Origin: Capitulum mitella | Lineage: Eukaryota; Arthropoda; Thecostraca; Pollicipedomorpha; Pollicipedidae | Length of the DNA: 64,000 bases | Reading direction: 5' to 3' | Assembly (NCBI GenBank): GCA_030062745.1 | Contig: CP099848.1 | Coordinates: 19,331,081-19,395,080 of the forward strand | Shown: positions 1 through 11,439 of the stretch, in pieces | Position numbering within the stretch: position 1 is the stretch's first letter | Layout of the letters: each line of letters begins with the position of its first letter | Translations under genes and position numbers: made by a program | Notes under the pieces: model-generated | Databases searched by the model: none | What the model was told of the DNA's origin: nothing | The model's input: only the letters and a program-made list of their open reading frames with translations

Positions 1-311
1 CTAGACGGCGGCTTCCCGTGGGTAGGCCGAAATAGCCTGTACGTCCCCACCACTTGCCCGTCAAATGAAAGCATCCGGCCTAAAACGTTTGAGCAACTGT
101 TGCGTTTTAGTTCATCAGCATTACGAGGCACCTCGTACTGATTTTCCTCAGCTGGGGCATTCTCCGTGAGATCGACCAGGGGGTAGCACACCATAGTCTC
201 GAACTGCAATTAAATTTTGTCCAGGGAATAATCTGTGGATGGGATGTCAGATTTCCACTTCCCACCTCCGTCAAACAAGCGGTTTCCGCGCTAGAGCAAT
301 ACGATCTTTGT
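1..311. other. Unassigned sequence before the first element
   Basis: I see no gene in this stretch. The open frames are short, lack recognisable motifs and overlap on both strands. It runs up to the TTAA that begins the first repeat element. Confidence 0.4.
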
Positions 312-1517
312 TTAACCGGCGCACGACCGTCGGTCGGTTTCGAACACGCGCGACGGGGGGGGGGCAGTCGGCCGCCCCCTCTAACTCACGAACGGTTGGT
401 TGCACGATAAAACTAAGCATACCGTTGGAAAGCTTGTGAGGAGTAGAGCTCGAAGCTGGTCTCGTTTTTAGTTTTAGATAATATGTAAGCAATTTACGCC
501 CTATATATGTTTTCTCATAGCCGACTGCATGAGACCGAGAAATGGCCTGAATCTCAAGGACTGTGACTAATAACGCTTGGGTAAAGGCACCAGCGCACAA
601 GTAAAGGTCCGCGGATGCCGATACACGTCTAATCTCCCAGATTTGTTCAATATATACGCCGGAACGTTGAGTTAAAGACACGGCATTTCTCGCGCCAGCT
701 GTCGGCGTGCGCCGCTGCCGTATGCAGTAACAAATTGACGGGAACTAATTTTAGCGTTCCTTTATTTTCGCAAAAAAAGCCTATATATGTAAATTTTATT
801 GATGTCAGTGGTTCTTGTGATGCTTAAATTTGGGAAAAATTCATTAGTTACCAATCTACACAACTGGCGGAACTTTATTCGCGAGAGCCTGTTTATTTCC
901 AAAATATGCTACTTTTTCAGATTGAGATTCCTGATATTACTTACGTCTGTGCAAGCTAGTTCTGCCATTTTCTACCCATTCTGAGTAATTCATCGTCGAT
1001 TTTGACGGTGGTACATCTTGGCCCACTAGAGTTATTTGTGACCTGACCTCAGGTCAATGGCTGGAAGTCATTGATACTTTTCCCAATGACGGTAACTAGA
1101 TGTCTGCTTTACTCCACACTAAAAATGATATGAAATATTCCGTCAGTTTCCGAAAAAAACGACATGTCTTAAAAATGCGCTTGACCTTAGGTCAATGCCC
1201 CGGAAAATTCCGATAAATCTGAGATAGCAGATTTGTTGCATCTATCACGATCACCAATTCCTGAAAGTATTATTGAGATATCTTGTTTTCTGAAAAAGCT
1301 AGAGAGCGCTAAACTTTTTTTGACATAGGTCTGTTTGACCTGACCTAGGTTAGGCGCCTGATGTGACCTGAGGTCAAAATTTTGACACGAGATGTGAAAT
1401 TGATAAAGCAAAATGTACACAAAGTTTCGTGACTCTGTCTTTGTTCATTCTTTCGCAATCTTGGAAAAACCTCAGGGAGGGGCGGTCAACTGCCCACCCC
1501 AGTCGGGGACGGGTTAA
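312..1517 (+). mobile_element. TTAA-flanked non-autonomous element, family 2, copy 1
   Basis: The element is bounded by TTAA at 312-315 and 1514-1517, about 1.2 kb apart. The outer sequence is a GC-rich inverted repeat: an imperfect version of CCCGCGCCCGACTG on the left and CAGTCGGGGACGGG on the right. A second copy lies at 17911-19126 and matches over its whole length, including the G run and a segment reading GGTTGGTTGCACGATAAAA near 400. TTAA target sites with termini starting CCC are the habit of piggyBac-type transposons, so I infer a piggyBac-like MITE. No transposase frame is present. The interior carries several TGACCT/AGGTCA pairs (1044-1056, 1182-1194, 1364-1376). Orientation is arbitrary. 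Confidence 0.6.
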
Positions 1518-1850
1518 TCTGATGATTTTTTGCGAAACCCTTGGTGAGTTAATACGTATTATTTCAGTAACCAAAAAAAAAATGTTTCAAGAACTGGATA
1601 TCGTTATGATGAAGACGTCATGCTGCGGTGTTCTGATGTTCGCATTTTCCAATTTTTGTTTGTTTTTGTGTGACTTTGAAACCTATTTTTAGGGCCAAGT
1701 TTTGAGGGTGTGTCCAGTGATTCTGATTGAAATTGTAAGAGGTAAAGCATTCTAAAAGGGCTTTAATTCGTTTTAAATCGGGAAAAGTATCCCATTTTAC
1801 GGTTAACATTATACATACACGTACAATTTGCGGCATATTGGCTGAAAATA
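1518..1850 (+). repeat. Dispersed repeat, matching 4200-4570 in inverse orientation
   Basis: The stretch around 1700-1790 (GAGGGTGTGTCCAGTGATTC and the following 70 bases) matches the reverse complement of about 4290-4380, which reads AAGGGTGTGGCCAGTGATTT. Similarity is patchy but continues on both sides, including an ATACGTATTATTTCA-like motif near 1555. This looks like two diverged copies of one repeat about 2.5 kb apart in opposite orientation. No coding capacity is seen. Boundaries are approximate. Confidence 0.45.
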
Positions 1851-3837
1851 TTCTTGTTCGGCATTTCCTCGTTCGCTATGGGTGGAAAATGGCATATATA
1901 TTACAGGTATAGATGGTTTATGGTATGCGTATGACCTAATCACGTCATGCTGTTATGAACAAACATTGAATAGAAATACAAGCACAAGAAACACCCGACG
2001 TCGTTCACGACGGAATCGACCGCAGACTTGAAAAAAATCCAAGTTTCAGTCGATGCCGTCGCAGACTGGGCAGTGGGCATGCGGTGCGGTGAGCCCAGTA
2101 GTCTTGGGTGCCAAAATGGACGAAGAAGTACGTAAATGACAGCTGTTGATAAGCTCGTCATCACATCATCATTGAAATATTCTTCATGGACTGATATGAT
2201 GACTGTATTTGACACCGTAGCTTGAGACCAGTGGCCTTTTGTTTCGAAAATACTGTGGGCAACACAAATTAGGCTGTGGGTACCTTCTGACTCACTATGG
2301 CATGAAATGTTTCCCACGGCATGCGGAAGTACCTGAAGTGGCCTTCTCGTCGTTTCTTAATTCTCTCGTCAGGCAGACCAATTTTCCATTCTCTTTCCGG
2401 CAATCAAGAACGGCGTCTGACGCTTCTGATGTGTTTGGACACACCCCTTAGGTTTTCTAGAACAGCGGGAAAACGGCAGCGCGTGATGCTGCCAAATTTT
2501 CAGTATCTTTTTTCACATCTGCTGCGCACACTTTGGACAGATATTAATTTTGGGTCTGGTCAGATCGATGACCTAGGTCTGGTTAAAGGGACCAATGCCA
2601 AAAATAATTTAGACTGTCTTAACATTAACAAATTCAAAGATATCGAATTGTGTTTTGGCATAAGACCTTACATTGTCAATGGCCTTAAAACGTTTATCTT
2701 GGAATTTCTCGAACAGGTTAGATCAGTAATTTGAGTTTAAGGTAATGTTTAGCCATTTTCGGCAAATTCTTTCTTCTGTACTTTTCTTGTTATTTAAAAA
2801 TTGCATTTGGGTGACAGATAGTTATAGCACAGCATTATGAGCACAAGTGAAAAAGATAGTTGACCTCAGTCAATGTACCGAAGGCCAGGTTAAGGTCAAA
2901 GTTATTTTCCGTTTTTTTATCTCGTTTCTGAGTTAACTGCAAGCATTTTGTAAAAACTTTTTTGTAGTTTTATGGCATGAATCGCCTTTTCATCCCAAAA
3001 CGCTCTGATGTGCACTATTTATCAAACTCAGGGGATCAAGGTCACTTGAAGTCTCTGAAGGTCATCTCAGTTCAACGACCTGTTTGAGATTAGAAAGTTT
3101 GGTTTACGAAGCTGAAAGGCAGGTAAAATGTTTTTTATTTAATATTTTGGTATTTTATGGTTTATAAATATACAAATTATGGGTTGTTGGTGTGCGCCCC
3201 AAATCCCGCCCATTACAAAGGATATGTGACAAGTTCAGCACCGTCGTGTCTTCTTGTAAATTATCTCTATAGCTATGCTTCGTGGAAGAAAGAAGGTAGC
3301 ATGTTGCTTGTATTTTCTCTGCTAGCGCGGCAGGGCTGACAGGGTGAGACAGCAGGTAGGCTTCGCCTGTTACTGCATGGTGCGGGGGGAGAGCGTGTTG
3401 CAAAGCCACAAACGTTTATTTACAGATGATAATGGAATTTTGTAAGTTAATTGATTTGTTTTACATTATGTCAGCTCTGCTTTTACGGCGTTTTTCTCCT
3501 ATTGTTACGGTTCGCGAGTGTGAAGTGGGGTGGGTGTTCAGACACCCTCCGGCACGGGAAAGGCGCATCTGGCGACTGGAGCGGGTTAAAAGAAGCATTA
3601 AATCTTCCCAACAGGCCCATTGGACAGTCTGCAAACCTCGCACCTCAAAGCAGAAGTCAACAAACGAAACTGCGGCGCATGATCAGCTGAACGCAGTTAG
3701 CTGACTGCATTTTCGGTCGAGTCCGTCGAGGTGTCACGTCATGGAAATCTGAGTGGCGTCATTCCGTTCGTCCGTCGCGACGGATTACCTCTCGAATACG
3801 CTCGTGAAAACTGAGCTTTAACGTTTTGCCGCTCCCG
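1851..3837. other. AT-rich unassigned sequence with scattered GGTCA motifs
   Basis: No gene is recognised. The best open frame (near 2321-2734, plus strand) shows no motif or codon signature I can name. GGTCA/TGACC words recur around 2565-2585, 2860-2905 and 3035-3080, as in the TTAA elements, so part of this is probably an old decayed relative of them. Confidence 0.35.
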
Positions 3838-4022
3838 CCATGCACTTCCCTGTGGCGTGCAATGTGGGTTAAGGCCATGCACTTCCCTGTGGCGTGCAAT
3901 GTGGTTTAAGGCCATGCACTTCCCTGTGGCGTGCAATGTGGGTTAAGGCCATGCACTTCCCTGTGGCGTGCAATATGGGCTAAGGCCATGCACTTCCCTG
4001 TGGCGTGCAATGTGGGTTAAGG
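3838..4022. repeat. 37-bp minisatellite, five copies
   Basis: Five head-to-tail copies of a 37-bp unit start at 3838, 3875, 3912, 3949 and 3986. The unit begins CCATGCACTTCCCTGTGGCG and ends GTGGGTTAAGG. Copies differ by only one to three bases (for example GGTTTAAGG in copy 2 and ATATGGGCT in copy 4), so the array is young. A partial sixth copy (CCATGCGGCAGGG) follows at 4023. Because 37 is not a multiple of three, the array shifts reading frame every unit and is not coding. Confidence 0.95.
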
Positions 4023-4199
4023 CCATGCGGCAGGGCCATCTGCCGTGGAGAAAAATGTAACCACATCTTCGCAGCGGGCGACAGATGACAATAAATGTAA
4101 TGAGATTGCAGAATTTGTGACGTAAACGTGGGAGAAAACAATGGCCTTCGGTGTTCAGACTTGCTTTTACCGATCGTTCATAGCACGTTTTGCAGGTCC

Positions 4200-4570
4200 A
4201 GGTCGGAAATTTCCGACGAGAACATTTTCGGTGAAAGCATTTCAACTTTGAAGTGCAGTTTGCAACATTAAAAACTGAAATAAGGTTTTTTTTCGCGATT
4301 CAAGGCAAATTAGAATTCTCCGGAAGACATTTTACCTGCGAAAGTATTAATCTAAATCACTGGCCACACCCTTAAAATTTGACCTCAAAAACATGTTCCA
4401 AGATCATATAAAAAAAAACGGGACTTGCGAGTAGCAAAAAGATGCGGCTTTCTGTTTTCATCAAAGCGATACCCAGTTTTGAAAATGTGTTCATTGGTTA
4501 TTGAAATAATACATATTATTTCAACAACAGTTTGGCCAAAAATAATTCAATCCCAAGATTTCAAGTTGCT
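4200..4570 (-). repeat. Inverted partner of the repeat at 1518-1850
   Basis: Read on the minus strand, this segment matches the plus strand at about 1540-1850, most clearly the AGGGTGTGGCCAGTGAT motif near 4360 and the AT-rich tract that follows. It contains no supported gene. Edges are approximate. Confidence 0.45.
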
Positions 4571-4817
4571 TTAGCACAACAACCGCCTGTACGACCGAGC
4601 TAAAAAAGTAAAAAAAATGCTGTCTCAGCCACAGGTCACCCACGGGCCCAAATTTCATCAGATTTGAGACTATGGTATGTTAAGTTCGGTAAGTCTGGTC
4701 GATTTTTCCTAGAAATCCCCAACTGCTCAGTCACTCTTCTGCGGAATGTCAGCCAGCTGCGTAATTGTCGGGTCAGCATCCACTGTTCGGCCGTTCACTG
4801 TCAGCGACCAACAGTCG

Positions 4818-4985
4818 CCGATAGTGGCTCCAGAACGCTGCCCGCCGACCGATAGTCGCGGACCACTGTCCGCCGAGCGGTAGTGACGGACCACTGCCCG
4901 TCGACCGATGGTGACGAACTACTGCCCGCCGACCGATGGTAACGGACCACTGCCCACAGGCCGGTGGTGGCAGACCACTGCCCAC
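4818..4985. repeat. 28-bp GC-rich minisatellite, about six copies
   Basis: Units of 28 bp start at 4818, 4846, 4874, 4902, 4930 and 4958. The consensus is roughly CGACCGATGGTGACGGACCA followed by CTGCCCGC. Copies are diverged at several positions. A degenerate continuation with the CCACTGCCCG word runs to about 5070. The period is not a multiple of three, so the open frames crossing the array are by-products. Confidence 0.9.
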
Positions 4986-5013
4986 GGGGACCACTGCCCG
5001 TCGACTGGCAGTG

Positions 5014-5640
5014 TTAAACACAGCCCAACGACCTCCTCTCATGAACTACTGCCGGCCGACCGGTGATTATGAACCACTATCCATCGAACAGGGACGACGG
5101 CCCACCGCCACGCTGATGTTCATGATCGGGGGCGCTGCCCACTCTGCGCCCGGCTGTCGTGTTCGTTAGGGCGCGGCCGTGCGTGGCGTTGATGCGATTT
5201 CCGTCAGCGGCGGCGCGGCCGATAATCCCGCCAGCGCGGACCTCCCGAGCGGTCCCGCGCAGAGCCGCATCAAGCCGATGGTCTCGGGGAGGCGGTGCAA
5301 CGTGTCAGGATACGGACCCGGCACAGGCGGGGCGCAGCGCCACGCCAGCCCCTCCCAGCCGGCGCCCCACAACCGTGCCGAGGGGGAGGTTGCCTCTGGC
5401 GCCGCCGCTGCCGCCGTCCCTGCCGGACTGATCTGGACGTCTTCCGACGAGGGCCGGTCCTTCTGATGAGCGATTTGCCGGCCGGACTGCCGCCCGCGGT
5501 CCCCGTCGCTACAGGTGGAAAGAGGACAGGATGGCCGCCTGTCGGGGCTGCGGAGGCGGAGGCGCATTGCTCGCTCAGGGCGACGTCCGATCGTGCTGTT
5601 GTGGGCCTTCGAGATGTTCCCTTCCTTCCTGGTGTCGCAA
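5014..5640. other. GC-rich, CpG-rich island without recognised gene
   Basis: This stretch is much richer in G and C than its flanks, with many CG and GCCG words. Long open frames exist on both strands at once, which is expected from low stop-codon frequency in GC-rich DNA. None shows a domain I recognise. It could be a CpG-dense regulatory region or a decayed repeat. Confidence 0.35.
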
Positions 5641-5686
5641 GAATAATAAACCAGGAGAGGATGTTGGGGATAAAGGGAAAGACGCA

Positions 5687-5707
5687 AGAGAGAGAGAGAG
5701 AGAGAGA
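5687..5707. repeat. (GA)n microsatellite
   Basis: About ten uninterrupted AG/GA dinucleotides follow the GC island. Confidence 0.9.
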
Positions 5708-7629
5708 CAGGCGGTAAAATTAGAGAACTAGAACCGCAGACGCCAATCGAATATGTCTACATCAGAGGTCTTTAACCTCTGCCAAGGCGGTCTCCGTATT
5801 CACCTTCGCCAGGCAGGGCTTCATGAGAACCCCTCTCCTTCCAGATCTCTAGAAATGTAAGTGGCACAAAAAGGCAAAAACGCCGCTGAATAGACCTTCG
5901 AACCTACAAGAAAACACCCTGTCCCTAGAAATCATTTTAGGCCAAATCATCTGTTGGCAATTTTGGCAGAAAATTGTAGCAATCAGGTTTATGTGGCTTC
6001 AAGGAGGTTAGACGTAAATCGAAGGCCTATTCACGTTTTTGGCGCAGTAACAGAGCATATGAAGCTATGTTTGGCCATTCCACGCGACGATGAAAACGAA
6101 GGAGAAATGAGCTCTCTTTGTATGGGCCGGAGTCGCATTGTTCTCATTGTAAAAGGCCGAGTTTTGGGTTAAGTAACGCCGCAAACGTGTTTAGGATGCA
6201 TATCAAGTCCACAACAATCATACTGAGGTAAAACGAGGTAAACGTAGGTCAGACTTAGACGCATATAAGTCGGGAGTTTCTGGTGTCTTTTGCATCATCT
6301 GTCTCATTGCCATTGATCAGACGCGACACAGCATAAAATCTTACAACATCGGTCCATGCAATATTTTTCTTCTAAATCATGAAGCCCATGTTCCAAAGCA
6401 TTTTTTCCCGTAAGTCACACGGACACTTGGCGGAGGGAGCAACTGCAATAGATATGGATGTAGCAACAGAAAAGCTCAGCATTTGACGGGATGTTATTTT
6501 AACGATGAGCAGGATATTTATTCTAGTGGCCAGAAATTAGAAGACCAGAGCAGCAAAAACTGAACAGAAAGTAGGAATGAGTGCGGTTCTCATCATCTGT
6601 GGCCATATAATGTGTGCAGGCTTTGAAAGTAAGTAAAATTCATAATGTCAAATAAGGTTAGCTTTGGTCAAATGACATTAGATCGGTTTTGGAAGGTAAG
6701 CTCTTACCATGTATCAGTCCTTTTAAAGAGTATATGGCTGCTAAAACACATTTAAAGGCTGTAAACTGAGGCATTATATTCGGGCGTGGGTCTGAAAATT
6801 TAGTGTTAAACGTGACCTGATTCCAGGTCACAAGTCAAAAGGCACATTTAAACGTGCAAAGGATGTGAGGACCGTCAGAGGGTATAATCATACTTCAGAA
6901 CTACTGGACTAGATCCACAATCTCAGGTGGCAGCATAAAACAGACCGAGAGTTTAAATAGCCTGAGGTCACTGATCTTAGCATTTCCGAAAAATTCGGGA
7001 TGGCAGAATTTTGCATCTGCGATAATCTGTCAATGAAGCAAGACTGAAGTTAATCGGTACTTTTCACAAAAAAGTTATGAAACTTGTTTTTTTTTTTTTG
7101 AATATGGTCCTATTTGGCTTGACTTTGGCTAGTGACCTAAGCTGACATCAAGTTGAAAAGTAAAAAAAAACATAAAAAGGATGTGCGCAAAAGTGTTAAG
7201 TTTCATGTCTCTGCGTCGCTTCATTTTCCGGTCCCCCTCAAAACCGGAGAGAGGTTCTCATAACCACCCGCCGCTCCCCCTCCCCACAGTCCGGCTAGGT
7301 TTGATGATTTTCGCGTTGGGTTTTGATATCGAATTTGGTTCCCCTTTAGATAGTTTCATTGGACAGCAGGGTAGAACCGAGTAGCAATAGTTGCTTTTTC
7401 GGGAAATATAGTGTTTTCATTAAATTTGGATCACTCAATGTCTCATAAATGCAGCACGTTCTTTGAGCAGCGATTTCGTTCTCCACAGTAGGCATACGAA
7501 ATTGAGAAGCGCTTATGTTTTTTCCATCCAGGGCTTTTCCTACATGTTTTAAAAGATTTCGGATGTAATGCTGAGTGAAAGCTGTACTGCGTCCGCCGAA
7601 AATCTCTGGAAACAAGTACATAATGCCGT
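5708..7629. other. AT-rich unassigned sequence, with a decayed family-2-like segment near 6780-7300
   Basis: No gene is supported. From about 6780 to 7300 the order of features recalls the right half of the family 2 elements: GGTCA-rich sequence, a long T run, then a C-rich segment with CCCCACAGTCCGGCTAGGTT near 7280. The TTAA end is not preserved. Confidence 0.3.
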
Positions 7630-8855
7630 TTAACTCTATTCCCGGCAGGGGGGGCGGAATCCGCCCCCCCCCTCGGGTTTTTTGCTTGCCAATTCCAGGC
7701 TTTTTAACGCAGCTTCACGAAACTTGGTCACTTTTCCTAGCTATTCTTTCTAGGTGCTGTAACAAAATTTCAAAATTCTATTTTGCTCAGGGGCGGAGCC
7801 AGGCAACGTTTTTGGGAGGCACCTCAGGCCATTTTTGGCCATGTTGAGGGTAAAAGGAAAATGTCTGCCAAAAACAGAGTTTTAAAGCTAGAACTTAAAA
7901 CTTTGTATGGATGTATAGCTAAATAGTTGGGCAATGTGCAGACATGATTTTGCTTATCTGAGGTCATTTTACAAGGTCAGGTCAAGGTCAAAAGTCAAAA
8001 TTTGTTTTTTTTACAATAATTTCGGTGCCATTTTTTTCAAATGACAAACCCGGAATATATATGACGTAGACGGATGCCCTCTACTGGTGTACCAAGTTTC
8101 AGCTTGATATCAGGTCGGGTCACGGAGATATGACCTAAAATGTCAGTGCGCGTACCCTATATCGCAATAGCCATAAAATGAAATTTTTCAAATAGAGTGA
8201 ATTCAAATGATTGAAAACGTTTACAGATAATATTAAATGCATACGAGATCATTTCAAGTGACCCCAAGATCACTGGAGGTCATTTAAGGTCAAAGGTCAC
8301 AAGTTGATCTGAGAAACGTGTGGCCGTGACAGTTCCCCCTTTTTCATGTCCCTGGCACCGCCTGTGCTAACATTATACGAACATTGTAATGCGATTTGTA
8401 CTTCTTTAGTATAACATGACCAGCAGAAGCCAAAAAAGGGTGTTTGCCTCTATTGTTCACTCAGTTGTTACAAAACTAATCCTCCTATTTTTGAAACCCT
8501 GTGAACGCCCATGAATTTTCTCAAAATTTCAGATTTGCGGGACTCATGGTAAAAGCCCTATCCATAATCTCTCGATTCATGCCAGTTTCATCGAAATCGG
8601 TCAATAAACAACGGAGTTATAAGAAGTCCAAAAGTACCCCCCATTTTGACGTTTTTGCCCCCCTGTATCCACAAATTTCAAAATTTTGAAAATTTCTTTT
8701 TATAAAAATGTAGTTCACGTCACCGCGAAACGATTGCCGTTTGTTGCGATAAAATCGAACAAGTAGTTCTTGAGATCTCAGGGGGGGGGGGCCGAATCCG
8801 CCCTCCCCCTGCCGGGAATCGACCATACCGTCTAGCCCTCCGGGAATAGGGTTAA
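7630..8855 (+). mobile_element. TTAA-flanked non-autonomous element, family 1, complete copy
   Basis: TTAA at 7630-7633 and 8852-8855 bounds a 1226-bp element. The left end reads CTCTATTCCCGGCAGGGGGG and the right end CCTCCGGGAATAGGG, giving inverted termini of about 12 bases (CYCTATTCCCGG). The subterminal zones are G/C homopolymer-rich (GGCGGAATCCGCC on the left, GGGGCCGAATCCGCC on the right). No transposase frame is present. The interior holds an AGGTCA direct repeat at 7979-7990 and a perfect DR1 at 8287-8299. Related copies lie at 9290-11275, 10012-10934, 35700-36790 and 41535-42674. The TTAA target and CCC-type termini suggest mobilisation by a piggyBac-type transposase encoded elsewhere; that is inference. 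Confidence 0.7.
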
Positions 8856-9289
8856 AACTTATTTTCATGGATTAATCCACTGCATAGGTAAAATTGAAAG
8901 GCGTTGGAACGGGGGAGGGGGTCTGTGGGTGTCATGGCACCTCCATTTTCCGAGGATGTTGAACATTAACCTTATGGCGATGCATGAAAAAAAATGAATT
9001 CAAACTTGGCTTTGGCGCCCCCCTTTCTGAGACGTTCCTGCACTTATGGTCAGGTCAGTGCAAATGCATGATCATACGTCTATTGTTGAACAGAGTCTCC
9101 GAATAAAAACGAGGATTTAAACACAGCAGTTTGAACTCACGAAAACTTAAGTGACATTATCTCTTACATGGCTTGGTGTTGCCAAATTCCTTTTGTCATA
9201 TATAACTGTGCTATTGAGCCTGCGGCACGCGTCTGTCAATGCATCGTCGAGCAAGACGAACAACGTCTGGCTAAGGCGCGTCCCGCGTC
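8856..9289. other. Spacer between two family 1 elements
   Basis: No gene is seen. A G-run sequence near 8910-8930 and a C-rich word near 9015 resemble subterminal parts of the neighbouring elements, but no ends are present. Confidence 0.35.
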
Positions 9290-11275
9290 TTAACCCCCCT
9301 CCCATACACAAAGTGCTAGGGCTCATTCCCGTATGTGGGGAGGGGGGCTTTTGCAGCCCCCTCCCCCCGAGATCTCAAGAATTACCCATCTGATTTAATC
9401 GCAACAAAGGACAATCGATTTGCCGTGACATAAGCTAATTTTTAGAAATGAAACCTTTAAAAAGATGAAATTGAGTGGATATAGCAAGGCAAAAAAGTCG
9501 TAAAGTGTTTTTTCTTGTCATATATCCACTATTCTGAGACCGATTTTGATGCAGCTGGCATGAATCGAGACCGAATCGATGGGAATTTTCCAAAGAGCCC
9601 GTACGCTCGACATTTTGCGAAAATTCGTAGGTGCCCAAGGGACTTGGGAAATGGAGAGAATATTAAAAAAAATAAATTGACATAAAAGTTAAATACATTT
9701 CTCAATTTTCGCTAGCAATAATATGTTCAACTAAAACAGATCTTCTTAAATTATATGTATAAAGTTGGCGGCGTCAGGGACATAAAAACGGGATCTGTCA
9801 TCTTCACATGTTCATCAGGTCAGCTTGCGACCTTTGAGCTTAGACGATATTAGATGACGTGAGAGTCACGTGAAATGTTTTTGAGCTCATTTTATTGTGT
9901 ATGAAAACGATTCCAGTCATTTTAATTAATTATGCTTCTAAAAGTCCTGTTTATTTTTACATAACATTTTAGTTCATATCTCTGTGACTAGACCTGATGT
10001 TGACCTGCAACTTGAGCAACGTTCAAATACAATTTTGTTCATCTGAGGTCACTTTACAAGGTCAGGTCAAGGTCAAAGTCAAAATTTGGTTTTATAGTAA
10101 TAACTTCGGCGGTACTTTTTGAAATGCCAAACCCGGAATGTATATATAACGTAGAATCGTGCCCTTTACTTGTGTATCAAGTCTCAGCTTGATATCAGGT
10201 CGGGTCACGGAGCTACGACCTAAAATGTCAGTGCGCGTGCCCCATATCACAATAGCCATAAAATGGAATTTTTGAAATAGAGTGAATTAAAACGACTGGA
10301 AACGTTTACAGACAATATTAAATGCACACGAGATCATTCCAAGCGACTCCAAGGTCACTGGAGGTCATTTAAGGTCAAAGGTCATAAGTTGGTCTGAAGA
10401 GCATATGACCATGACCGTTCCCCTTTTTCATGTCCCTGGCACCGCCTATGCTAACATTATGCAAACATTATAATACGATTTGTACTTGTTTAGCATGACA
10501 TGATTAGCAGAAGCCAAACAAGTGCTTTTAACTTTTTTCTTCATTCAGTTTTGGAAAGCTAATCCTCCTATTTTTAAAACCCTGTGAACGCCTATGAATT
10601 TTCCCAAAATATCAGATATGTGTATCAATGGTAGAAGCCCTATCCATAATCTCTCGATTCATGTCAATTTTATTGAAATCGGTCCATAAACAACAGAGTT
10701 ATAAGAAGTCCAAAAGGACCCCCTATTTCGATATTTTACCCCCTTGTATCCACCCCTTTCAAAATTTTGGAGTTTTCTTTTTTTAGAAATGTAGTTCACA
10801 TCATGGCAAATCGATTGCCATTTGTTGCGACAAAATCGGATGTGTAGTTCTCGAGATATCGGGGGGGGGGGGGCGAATCCGCCTCCCCCTGCCGGGAATC
10901 GGCCTACCGTCTAGCCCTCCGGGAATAGGGTTAAATAAAATCACATTTTACCTGACATTGCAAAGCGAACGCAGATGAAGAAGCATGTGCTTTATGTTCA
11001 CCCAGTCATTTATCCATGCAGCCTAATAAAGTTTTAGGTTCTATCTGAAAATCACTCATTTTTGCAGCCATTTCTTTTTTACCTTCAACAGTGCCAAAAA
11101 TGGCCTGAGATCCTAGCCAGAAACGTGGCTGCGTCCCTGAGCACCATAGAATCATGATAGTCTGGCATAATACGTGAGAAGAACAGGTAGGAAACGTCAC
11201 CAAATGCCGTGAATCTCGTTTAAAAACCACGGAGGGGGGCTTTGAACCCACCTCCTCTTACGGAGCAGGGTTTAA
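9290..11275 (-). mobile_element. Family 1 TTAA element in inverse orientation, interrupted by another copy
   Basis: On the minus strand this is a second family 1 element. Its right end lies at 9290-9293 (TTAACCCCC) and its left end at 11272-11275 (GCAGGGTTTAA). The outer parts, about 9290-10010 and 10985-11275, match the inverse copy at 41535-42674 in order. The middle is displaced by a plus-orientation segment of the same family (10012-10934). Sequence is well diverged and there is no coding frame. Confidence 0.55.
10012..10934 (+). mobile_element. Family 1 element, truncated at its left, nested in the inverse copy
   Basis: From about 10012 the sequence matches the complete copy from about 7940 onward. 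Shared landmarks are the AAGGTCAGGTCAAGGTCA cluster near 10058-10076, the DR1 at 10372-10384 and the TGCCGGGAATCGGCCTACCG right end, closing with GGGTTAA at 10928-10934. The first 300 bases of the family are absent. The surrounding element is opposite in orientation, so the pair forms a large imperfect fold-back. Confidence 0.55.
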
Positions 11276-11439
11276 CAAAGCGACAGCGAGGAGTCTCTAA
11301 AGACACGACGTCGTAAATAGCTGAGGCGATAAAAGCCCAGCGGGACCCTCTAGAAGTCTGTGAAAAGGCTGTCCCACGAGACACTGTAAGCTGGAAAATA
11401 CATCTGAGATGGAGCAAGAGAGCACAGTCACCAACCATT

